Source: Eubacteriales Family XIII. Incertae Sedis bacterium (lineage in GTDB: Bacteria; Bacillota_A; Clostridia; Peptostreptococcales; Anaerovoracaceae). From it: a stretch of 6,199 nt of DNA. The stretch is taken from the NCBI GenBank assembly GCA_031278145.1, contig JAITLA010000074.1, positions 1-6,199 of the forward strand. Reading direction: 5' to 3'. Made by a program: the position numbers and the translations under genes. The notes under the pieces are model-generated. The model saw only the letters and a list, made by a program, of their open reading frames with translations. It was not told the DNA's origin and made no database searches. Below are positions 1 to 5,252 of the stretch, in pieces; the first letter of the stretch is position 1, and each line of letters starts with the position of its first letter.

Positions 1-1254
1 CTGACGCGCGGACCCACCACGGACCCGAACGCCGAATACGACGCGCGCGACGGCAGCACCGTCGTCACGGTCTACGCCAAAACCCTCCAAGCCCTCGACA
101 ACGGCGAACACACGGCGGCGGCGGAATTCATGATCCCCGATCCAAACGGCGGCCCCGCCGTCCAACACGTCGCCGCGCAGAAATTCCCGCTCGAACTGAC
201 GGGCAACCCCAATCCGGACGTGCCCGTGACCGAAGAAAAGCCCCCGAGCGGCGGCCCCTCCGGCGGCCCCACGCAGACACCCGCGCAGACGCCGCAGCCG
301 CAGCAGACCCCCGCGAGCGAAACCCAAATCACCGCCACGCCCGCAGGCGGCGCGCCCACGGAGAACGCCGACGGCAGCCTGACCCTGCCGCTGGGCGGCA
401 CCGCGACCATCCGGGGCGGCACCGAGATCGAAGCGCCCGCGGGCACGGTCGTAAGCGCGAACGGCAACGTCCGCTTCCCCGAGGACACGGGCGGCACGCT
501 ACGCACGCCGGGCGGTGTATCCATCGCCCTGCCCGGAGGCGCGACCGTGGAGAGCGCGGGCATCGTCCGGATCCCGGCCGGCGGCGCGGGCGCGACGATC
601 ACCTACGGGGACGGGAGCACGGCCTTCGTGCCGGCGGGTTACACGATAGAGATCGCGGACCCCGACACGCCCCTCGCCGCCGCGCTGCGCATCGCCTTTG
701 ACAACCCCTTCGGCGACGTGGACGAGGACGCTTGGTACTACGCGGACATGGTCTACGTGGTCGAGAACGGGCTGATGAACGGTGTTTCTTCGACGAGCTT
801 CGGCCCGAACGCGCCCATGACGCGCGGTATGCTCGTCACCGTGCTGCACCGCGCGGCGGGCAACCCCGCGCCGCCCGCGGACGCCCCGGCCTTCTCCGAT
901 TTGCCGGCGGACGCCTACTACGCCGAAGCCGCCGCCTGGGCGGCGGCGAGCGGCATCCTGACGGGCGAGGGCGACGGCCGCGCCGCGCCCGAGGCCGACA
1001 TCACGCGGCAGGACCTCGCGACCGTCCTCGCGCGCCACGCGGACAGGGCGGGCAAGACATTGCCGTCCGTGCGCCCCGCCACGGCCTTCGCGGACGCCGC
1101 GCAGACGGCGCCCTACGCGCGGGACGCGATTGACACGCTCTGCGCCGCCGGCGTCCTGAACGGCCGCCCCGGCGATCTCTTCGACCCTCGGGGCAAGGCC
1201 ACGCGCGCCGAGGTCGCGGCCGTGCTGCACCGCTTCCTGGAAGCGGCGGAGTAA
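1..1254 (+). CDS. SLH-domain cell-surface protein, C-terminal part (5' end outside window)
   Basis: Frame 1 is open from the first base, so the true start lies upstream; 417 residues are visible. Order: residues ~19-75 look like the end of an Ig-like/X2-type surface domain (STVVTVYAKTLQAL, then GEHTAAAEF, the common 'YLKTL..G.HTL...F' pattern). Residues ~78-123 are a Pro/Gly/Thr/Gln linker. Residues ~124-225 form a Gly-rich, beta-prone stretch with repeated 'PGG/PAGG..V' units. Three SLH repeats follow at ~237-290 (FGDVDEDAWYYADMV..., TRGM), ~297-350 (FSDLPADAYYAEAA..., TRQD) and ~362-416 (FADAAQTAPYARDAI..., TRAE), and the protein ends right after the third. Known for the family: three SLH repeats bind secondary cell-wall polymer non-covalently and hold exported proteins on the surface. 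What the missing N-terminus does cannot be seen. The protein is probably exported, but its signal peptide would be outside the window. Confidence 0.9.
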   Translation: MTRGPTTDPNAEYDARDGSTVVTVYAKTLQALDNGEHTAAAEFMIPDPNGGPAVQHVAAQKFPLELTGNPNPDVPVTEEKPPSGGPSGGPTQTPAQTPQPQQTPASETQITATPAGGAPTENADGSLTLPLGGTATIRGGTEIEAPAGTVVSANGNVRFPEDTGGTLRTPGGVSIALPGGATVESAGIVRIPAGGAGATITYGDGSTAFVPAGYTIEIADPDTPLAAALRIAFDNPFGDVDEDAWYYADMVYVVENGLMNGVSSTSFGPNAPMTRGMLVTVLHRAAGNPAPPADAPAFSDLPADAYYAEAAAWAAASGILTGEGDGRAAPEADITRQDLATVLARHADRAGKTLPSVRPATAFADAAQTAPYARDAIDTLCAAGVLNGRPGDLFDPRGKATRAEVAAVLHRFLEAAE

Positions 1255-1295
1255 CCCCTGTATAAACTTTCCTCGGAACAGTTTCGCCAAAACAA

Positions 1296-1324
1296 TTGCA
1301 TACGCGCGCGAATTGATATAAAAT
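1296..1324 (+). promoter_or_regulatory. candidate sigma-A-type promoter of the desulfoferrodoxin gene
   Basis: An AT-rich island in an otherwise GC-rich region contains TTGCAT (1296-1301), a 17-base spacer and TAAAAT (1319-1324). The -10 box matches the consensus at 5 of 6 positions; the -35 box matches only at TTG. An alternative -10, TATAAA at 1317-1322, would give a 15-base spacer. Transcription would begin near 1331, leaving a leader of roughly 125 nt before the start codon. This is the only convincing promoter-like sequence between the surface-protein gene and dfx. Confidence 0.45.
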
Positions 1325-1332
1325 ATTTATGT

Positions 1333-1442
1333 GCCGCGTTGTTTGCCGGACGGAAGCGCCACAGGGAGCGCGGCCTTTTCCGTTCGCGCATCAAAAGAGC
1401 ATATGCATGGATGGCTTGCGCGGAAAGCTTCGGGCAAGCCGT
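1333..1442 (+). promoter_or_regulatory. structured 5' leader of the desulfoferrodoxin gene (two hairpins, one alternative fold)
   Basis: Helix A pairs GGACGGAA (1348-1355) with TTCCGTTC (1378-1385), 8 bp with one G-U. It extends by 1347-1386 and, past a bulge, 1344-1346 with 1388-1390; inside, GCGC 1356-1359 can pair with GCGC 1368-1371. Helix B pairs 1411-1419 (ATGGCTTGC) with 1434-1442 (GCAAGCCGT), 9 bp with one G-U, and ends four bases before the Shine-Dalgarno. A third pairing, 1333-1340 with 1367-1374 (GCCGCGTT/AGCGCGGC), crosses helix A, so the two exclude each other; it is followed by CTTTT, as in a weak terminator. I match this to no riboswitch class I know. The pairings are seen in the sequence; a regulatory role is inference. 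Confidence 0.35.
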
Positions 1443-1445
1443 GGC

Positions 1446-1452
1446 GGAGGAG
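1446..1452 (+). promoter_or_regulatory. Shine-Dalgarno fixing the desulfoferrodoxin start
   Basis: GGAGGAG lies six bases before ATG 1459. It decides the start: the frame stays open upstream to a TTG at 1339, but the extra 40 residues are basic, unlike the family, and have no comparable ribosome-binding site. Confidence 0.85.
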
Positions 1453-1458
1453 TATACT

Positions 1459-1836
1459 ATGAGAAAGTTTTATCAATGTGAAATATGCGGAAATTTATTT
1501 GATACAATCGAGGACGCGGGCGTTGTTCCGAACTGCTGCGGCATGGACATGACCGAGCTCGACGCCAATTCGTCCGACGGCGCGGGCGAAAAGCACGTGC
1601 CCGCTCTGGAACGGGACGGCAAGACCCTCAAGGTGAAGGTCGGCGCCGTCAGCCACCCCATGGAAGAAAAGCACTACATCAATTGGATTGTCGCGGAACA
1701 GGGCGCGCGCACGCAGCGCGTCGTTTTGAAGCCGGGCGCGGCGCCGGAAGCCGCCTTTGCCCTCGACGGCGCCGCCGATCCCGTTACGGTCTATGAATAC
1801 TGCAATCTGCACGGCTTATGGAAGGCCGAAGGTTGA
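1459..1836 (+). CDS. dfx: desulfoferrodoxin / superoxide reductase, class I
   Basis: This 125-residue cytoplasmic enzyme reduces superoxide to hydrogen peroxide without releasing oxygen (EC 1.15.1.2), usually with electrons from rubredoxin; it is typical of anaerobes. The N-terminal desulforedoxin domain (~1-36) has the four cysteines of the rubredoxin-like Center I iron: C7, C10, C26, C27. The catalytic domain carries the Center II ligands H46 (EKHVP), H66 and H72 (SHPMEEKHYI), and C115 and H118 (CNLHGLW), plus the conserved E44-K45 pair near the active site. Length and spacing match the class I two-iron form, and no key residue is missing. The gene stands alone between its own promoter candidate and a strong terminator, which suggests a monocistronic stress unit. 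No rubredoxin or rubrerythrin gene is in the window, so the electron donor must be encoded elsewhere. Confidence 0.97.
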   Translation: MRKFYQCEICGNLFDTIEDAGVVPNCCGMDMTELDANSSDGAGEKHVPALERDGKTLKVKVGAVSHPMEEKHYINWIVAEQGARTQRVVLKPGAAPEAAFALDGAADPVTVYEYCNLHGLWKAEG

Positions 1837-1855
1837 AAAACAAAGGCCCGTTGGG

Positions 1856-1884
1856 CTCCCCGCGAGGCTTCGCGGGGAGTTTTT
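1856..1884 (+). terminator. rho-independent terminator after dfx
   Basis: A perfect 10-bp stem (1856-1865 with 1870-1879, CTCCCCGCGA/TCGCGGGGAG) with a four-base loop GGCT is followed directly by five T's (1880-1884), 19 bases after the dfx stop codon. It should separate dfx from the M23 gene downstream. Confidence 0.93.
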
Positions 1885-1936
1885 CGCCGTAACGACGACG
1901 CAAGCGCGCCGCTCAAAACCATAAGACGACGAGAAA

Positions 1937-1944
1937 CGGGAGGA
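1937..1944 (+). promoter_or_regulatory. Shine-Dalgarno fixing the M23 peptidase start
   Basis: CGGGAGGA is seven bases before ATG 1952. A second ATG at 1945 touches the site directly and lies in another frame that gives no recognisable protein, so 1952 is the start. Confidence 0.8.
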
Positions 1945-1951
1945 ATGACGT

Positions 1952-3253
1952 ATGCGAAGGTTTTTCTTCGTCGTTTTGATCGCCGTGTTCGGCCTTGTCG
2001 GATACGGCGTTTATTCCTATACGGTCCTCGACTGGCGCGTTGCGCCCGATCCGCAGACGACCGTCATGGGCACGCGCCTTGCGCCCACGGAGGCGGAATG
2101 GCACGCGCCCCTGTTCAAGGGGCTTCTCCGCAAGAGCTTGCACAGGGAGGACCCCGCCGCAGAGGCGGCGCTCGGGCCGATAGGCCAATCGCCCCTCGCT
2201 TTGTCGCTCACGCTGCCGCAGGGCTTCACGCATCACGTGCGCCTTCTGCGCTATGACGTTCCCGTCCTCGACGAGGCGATCTCCGCGTGGGAAGCCCCCG
2301 TGCTCGAGGCCGGCGAATACGCGCTCGAAATACGCTGCTCCGCGCCCGAAGCGGCCGGAGAGGCCTACGGCGGCTTTCTCTATCGCTGCGGCTTCACGGT
2401 CGAGCCGAAGCCCGATCCGATGCTTTTGACGGGGCGCCTCGAGCTCGAACAGGGGGACATCGTTTCCCTGCGCCTGCTGCACGTCCCGCCCGAGATCCTG
2501 CCGCGCGCGGAAACCGAGCTCGGCATGGCAATCTTCACGCCCGACGGCGAGAACGCGTGGTACGCCGCGATTCCGGTGGGCAACACCCAAAGCCCCGGCC
2601 GCTACGAGGTCCTTGTGCGGGCGGGCGACAATGATTTCGTCGTCGCGGTTACCGTGCTCCCCTTCGACTTCGTTGAGCAGGATCTGATCGTGGATACCGA
2701 AGCCTCCGAAATAAGCGAGTCGAGCAGTCCCGCCGCGTACCGGGAGTACCGCGAGAAGATCCCGCCGCTCTTCGATACCTACGACGCGGAGCGCTACTGG
2801 CACGGGCTTTTCATGCCCCCCACGACGGGCGCGATCAGCACGGAATTCGGGACCGTGCGCTATACGAACGGCGACCGCGCGCGCCCCCGCATCCACAACG
2901 GCATGGACATCGCCGCCCGCGAGGGTACGCCCGTGTTCGCGCCGAACGCCGGCCGCGTGGTCATGGCGGAACGCCTGCTGAACACGGGAAACACCGTCGT
3001 CCTCGAACACGGCGGCGGGATGAAGAGCTATTACTTCCATCTGAGCCGGATAGACGCGGCGCCGGGCGATATGGTGGAAAAGGGCGCGCCGCTCGGCGCG
3101 GTGGGGAGCACGGGCTATTCCACGGGACCGCACCTGCATTACGAGATACGCATAGGAAACCGGCCGGTCAACCCAGCCATGTTTCTCGCCGCGGACGCGG
3201 GCCTCTACAGCGCCGCGAACGCGCCGCTCGAAAACGCCGTGTTCGCGCAATGA
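1952..3253 (+). CDS. membrane-anchored M23 family metallopeptidase (LytM/lysostaphin type)
   Basis: This 433-residue protein has a short basic start (MRR) and a hydrophobic segment at ~4-23 with no clear signal-peptidase site, so it is probably an N-terminal anchor with the rest outside. Residues ~155-265 are a beta-rich region resembling the N-terminal domain found before many clostridial M23 domains (RLELEQGDIVSLRL; AAIPVGNTQSPGRYEV; PFDFVEQDLIVD). The C-terminal peptidase domain (~285-413) begins at FMPPTTGAISTEFG. Its zinc ligands are H315 and D319 (HNGMD) and H396 of HLH, with catalytic H363 (YYFHLS) and H394; all five LytM-type residues are present, so it should be an active peptidoglycan endopeptidase cutting peptide cross-links. 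Roles in growth, cell separation or sporulation are possible and not distinguishable here. psuG follows after 60 bases with no terminator, so cotranscription is possible. Confidence 0.92.
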   Translation: MRRFFFVVLIAVFGLVGYGVYSYTVLDWRVAPDPQTTVMGTRLAPTEAEWHAPLFKGLLRKSLHREDPAAEAALGPIGQSPLALSLTLPQGFTHHVRLLRYDVPVLDEAISAWEAPVLEAGEYALEIRCSAPEAAGEAYGGFLYRCGFTVEPKPDPMLLTGRLELEQGDIVSLRLLHVPPEILPRAETELGMAIFTPDGENAWYAAIPVGNTQSPGRYEVLVRAGDNDFVVAVTVLPFDFVEQDLIVDTEASEISESSSPAAYREYREKIPPLFDTYDAERYWHGLFMPPTTGAISTEFGTVRYTNGDRARPRIHNGMDIAAREGTPVFAPNAGRVVMAERLLNTGNTVVLEHGGGMKSYYFHLSRIDAAPGDMVEKGAPLGAVGSTGYSTGPHLHYEIRIGNRPVNPAMFLAADAGLYSAANAPLENAVFAQ

Positions 3254-3259
3254 AATGAA

Positions 3260-3273
3260 GCGCGAAGCCGCGC
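3260..3273 (+). repeat. GC-only hairpin between the M23 gene and psuG
   Basis: GCGCG (3260-3264) pairs with CGCGC (3269-3273) around the four-base loop AAGC, seven bases after the M23 stop. No T-tract follows, so it is not a standard terminator. It could affect mRNA processing or stability, or be chance in GC-rich DNA. Confidence 0.3.
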
Positions 3274-3298
3274 GCCCGGATCTACGAATCCAAATATT

Positions 3299-3304
3299 AG
3301 GGGG
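3299..3304 (+). promoter_or_regulatory. ribosome-binding site of psuG
   Basis: AGGGGG lies nine bases before ATG 3314 in a short AT-rich patch (CAAATATTAG...AAATATCC). The patch has no paired -35 and -10 boxes, so a separate psuG promoter is not supported. Confidence 0.7.
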
Positions 3305-3313
3305 AAATATCCA

Positions 3314-4231
3314 ATGAGCTTACAAGAGTATATCGACATCCTGCCGGAGGTGCGGCAGGCGTTGCATGAAAAAAAACCCGTCGTCGCGCTGGAATCCACG
3401 ATCATCTTCCACGGCATGCCGCATCCGCGAAATCTGGAATGCGCGGCGAGCTGCGAGGCGATCCTCCGCGAAGGCGGGGTGGTGCCGGCCACGACCGCGG
3501 TCGTGGAGGGCCGCATCAAGGTGGGGCTCTCCCGCGCGGACATCGACCGCATGAACGAGCGCGGCCGGGTGCTGAAAATGAGCCGTCGGGATATCGCGCG
3601 AGCGATTTCCGCAAAGGAAGACGGCGCCACCACCGTCGCGAGTGCCGTCGTCATATCGGAGATGGCGGGCATCCCCGTATTCGCCACGGGCGGCATCGGC
3701 GGCGTACATCGCGGCGGCCGGGAGAGCTTCGACATCTCCGCCGACCTGCCGCAGATTGCGCAGAGTGACGTGTGCGTGGTCTGCGCCGGGGCGAAGAGCA
3801 TACTCGACATCGGGCTTACGCTCGAATACCTGGAAACCTGGGGCGTACCGGTGCTGGGCTACCGGACGGACGATTTCCCGGCCTTCTACACGCGGAAAAG
3901 CGGTTATGCCGTCGACTGCCGCATGGAGAACGCCGCAGAGATCGCGCGAATGCTGCGGGCGAAGTGGGAGATCGGCCTTCGCGGCGGGGTGCTGGTCGGC
4001 TGCCCGGTCCCCGAAGCGCACGCCATGGAGGAAGCGGTCATCGACGCCGCAATCGAAAGGGCCTTGGCCGAGGCGGAAGCGCGGCACGTGCACGGCAAGG
4101 ATACCACGCCCTTCATCCTCAGCAAGGTCCTCGAAGCGACCGGCGGCGCAAGCCTCGAAACAAACATCCGTCTGGTGGAGAACAACTGCCGCGTCGCCGC
4201 AGAGATCGCATCCGCCTATTGCGCGCTGTAG
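3314..4231 (+). CDS. psuG: pseudouridine-5'-phosphate glycosidase
   Basis: PsuG reversibly breaks the C-C glycosidic bond of pseudouridine 5'-phosphate, giving uracil and ribose 5-phosphate (EC 4.2.1.70). At 305 residues it is close to the E. coli enzyme. Recognised family blocks: VVALESTIIFHGMPHP near the start, LKMSRRD, DGATTVAS, FATGGIGGVHRG, FDISADL, CAGAKSILDIGLTLEYLET, FPAFYTRKSG, GKDTTPFILSK and GGASLETNI. From memory of the E. coli structure work, the Schiff-base lysine corresponds to K162 (GAKS), and active-site E31, K93, H137 and D149 to E27, K89, H133 and D145, all shifted by a constant four residues; the conserved asparagine is N284. Nothing required is missing. The neighbour psuK makes its substrate, with a 24-base gap and the same direction, so the pair is an operon. 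This is a cytoplasmic salvage enzyme. Confidence 0.97.
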   Translation: MSLQEYIDILPEVRQALHEKKPVVALESTIIFHGMPHPRNLECAASCEAILREGGVVPATTAVVEGRIKVGLSRADIDRMNERGRVLKMSRRDIARAISAKEDGATTVASAVVISEMAGIPVFATGGIGGVHRGGRESFDISADLPQIAQSDVCVVCAGAKSILDIGLTLEYLETWGVPVLGYRTDDFPAFYTRKSGYAVDCRMENAAEIARMLRAKWEIGLRGGVLVGCPVPEAHAMEEAVIDAAIERALAEAEARHVHGKDTTPFILSKVLEATGGASLETNIRLVENNCRVAAEIASAYCAL

Positions 4232-4236
4232 CGCGC
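4221..4236 (+). repeat. perfect GC hairpin spanning the psuG stop codon
   Basis: GCGCGC (4221-4226) and GCGCGC (4231-4236) form a 6-bp stem around the loop TGTA; the psuG stop TAG at 4229-4231 sits in the loop and stem base. No T-tract follows. It lies 19 bases before psuK and might couple or limit psuK translation, though such palindromes also arise by chance at this GC content. Confidence 0.35.
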
Positions 4237-4255
4237 CCGGTCGGGGGCCTGATCG

Positions 4256-5206
4256 ATGCGCACGGAAGACGGTATCGCCCTGATCGGGGGCGCAAGCTAC
4301 GACATCACCGGCCGGCTGCTCGACGACGCGCGCCAAAATGATTCCAACCCGAGCCGCATCCATACGGGCTGCGGCGGGGTCGGGCGCAACGTCGCGGAAA
4401 ACCTCGCGCGGCTCGGACGCAAGGTATGCCTCGTTTCGGCCTTCGGCACGGACGCGCTCTCGGCCGAGCTGATCGCGTCCTGCAAAGCGGTCGGAATAGA
4501 CACGCGCCTCTCCTACGTCAAGGAGGGCGCGCGCGCCTGCACCTACATCAATCTGCTCGACAAGCGGGGGGAACTGCTGCTGGCCGCGTCGGACATGTCG
4601 CTGACGGAGGCGATCCCCTTGGACCTCCTGGCCGAGGCCGCAAAGCGCCTGAACGCGCACAGGTTCTTGATCCTCGACGCCAACCTGACGGAGGACGCGC
4701 TGCGCTGCGTCGCGGCGCACAGCGAGAGCCTCCTGATCGGTGAAGCGGTTTCCGTCGCGAAAGCGGGGCGCCTTCGCGGCATCCTGCCGCGCCTGTACGC
4801 CGTCAAGGCAAACCTCGGCGAGCTCGCCGCGCTGGCGGGATGCGAGATCCGCCGCGAGGAAGAGCTCGCCGCCGCAGGCGACCGCCTGATCGCGGCGGGT
4901 GTGAAGCGGGTGTTCGTGACGATGGGCAAGGACGGCGCCCGCCACATCGACGAAGGCGGGATGACGCGCATGCGCGGCTTTCCCGCAGAGGTCCGCAGCG
5001 TCACGGGCGCCGGGGACGCCTTTTGCGCCGCCGTGGCCTACGGCCTCCTGCGCGGGCTGCCGACGGAGGACATCCTGCTGCTCGGCGCCGCGACGGCGCG
5101 CATCACGCTGGAAAGCCCCCTCGCCGTGAGCCGCGACCTGACGGAAGCGGAAGCCCTGCGGGTGCGGGACGCGCTCGCGGCCGAGCCGCGCGCGCAGGAT
5201 CGGTGA
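4256..5206 (+). CDS. psuK: pseudouridine kinase (PfkB/ribokinase family)
   Basis: PsuK phosphorylates pseudouridine to pseudouridine 5'-phosphate with ATP (EC 2.7.1.83), feeding PsuG. The 316-residue protein has the PfkB fold: substrate-binding D16 near the start (GGASYD), signature 1 at ~40-54 (GGVGRNVAENLARLG), the metal/phosphate NxxE motif N186-E189, and the anion-hole signature GAGD with catalytic base D254. The psuK-specific assignment rests on DSNPSRI just before signature 1 (E. coli DSNPGKI), on DANLTEDAL, and on adjacency to psuG. The usual 'DPVS' segment reads EAVS (163-166) and 'KPN' reads KAN. An in-frame TGA at 4250-4252 makes ATG 4256 the earliest start; the ribosome-binding site is only GGGGG (4243-4247), weak for this region. 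A ribokinase-like sugar or nucleoside kinase is the alternative, unlikely given the context. Confidence 0.93.
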   Translation: MRTEDGIALIGGASYDITGRLLDDARQNDSNPSRIHTGCGGVGRNVAENLARLGRKVCLVSAFGTDALSAELIASCKAVGIDTRLSYVKEGARACTYINLLDKRGELLLAASDMSLTEAIPLDLLAEAAKRLNAHRFLILDANLTEDALRCVAAHSESLLIGEAVSVAKAGRLRGILPRLYAVKANLGELAALAGCEIRREEELAAAGDRLIAAGVKRVFVTMGKDGARHIDEGGMTRMRGFPAEVRSVTGAGDAFCAAVAYGLLRGLPTEDILLLGAATARITLESPLAVSRDLTEAEALRVRDALAAEPRAQDR

Positions 5207-5242
5207 GGGGGCGGGCTCCGGCGGCGCCCGCGCCTTTTTCTT
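5207..5242 (+). terminator. rho-independent terminator after psuK
   Basis: GCGGGC (5211-5216) pairs with GCCCGC (5226-5231) around a nine-base loop; beyond a G-G mismatch, 5208-5209 pair with 5233-5234. TTTTTCTT (5235-5242) follows. It begins right after the psuK stop. Read on the opposite strand it lacks a T-tract, so it should not serve the convergent gene. Confidence 0.85.
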
Positions 5243-5252
5243 GCACCCCGGT

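Noticed and set aside
1255..1295. Terminator for the SLH protein gene right after its stop
   Set aside because: No stem followed by a T-tract is present here. The only terminator-like pairing is 1333-1374, with a 26-base loop and a short CTTTT, which I treat as part of the dfx leader instead.
499..1394. Minus-strand open frames opposite the SLH region and dfx leader
   Set aside because: Translations are low-complexity Arg/Ala-rich with no recognisable domain, while the plus strand encodes clear SLH repeats.
1399..1406. Palindrome GCATATGC as an operator
   Set aside because: It is only eight bases, has no second copy nearby and matches no operator that I can name with confidence.
1339..1458. 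Upstream extension of dfx to a TTG at 1339
   Set aside because: The added residues are basic and unlike the family, the region carries strong hairpins, and a near-ideal GGAGGAG sits correctly before ATG 1459, which begins the canonical desulforedoxin domain.
1885..1936. Promoter for the M23 peptidase gene
   Set aside because: The short stretch after the dfx terminator contains CATAAG at 1920-1925 but no -35-like box at a suitable distance. A promoter must exist here or transcription reads through, but I cannot point to one.
1913..4945. Long minus-strand open frames opposite the M23, psuG and psuK genes (up to about 540 codons)
   Set aside because: They are antisense shadows in GC-rich coding DNA: Arg/His/Gly-rich translations with no domain, overlapping genes with full sets of catalytic residues.
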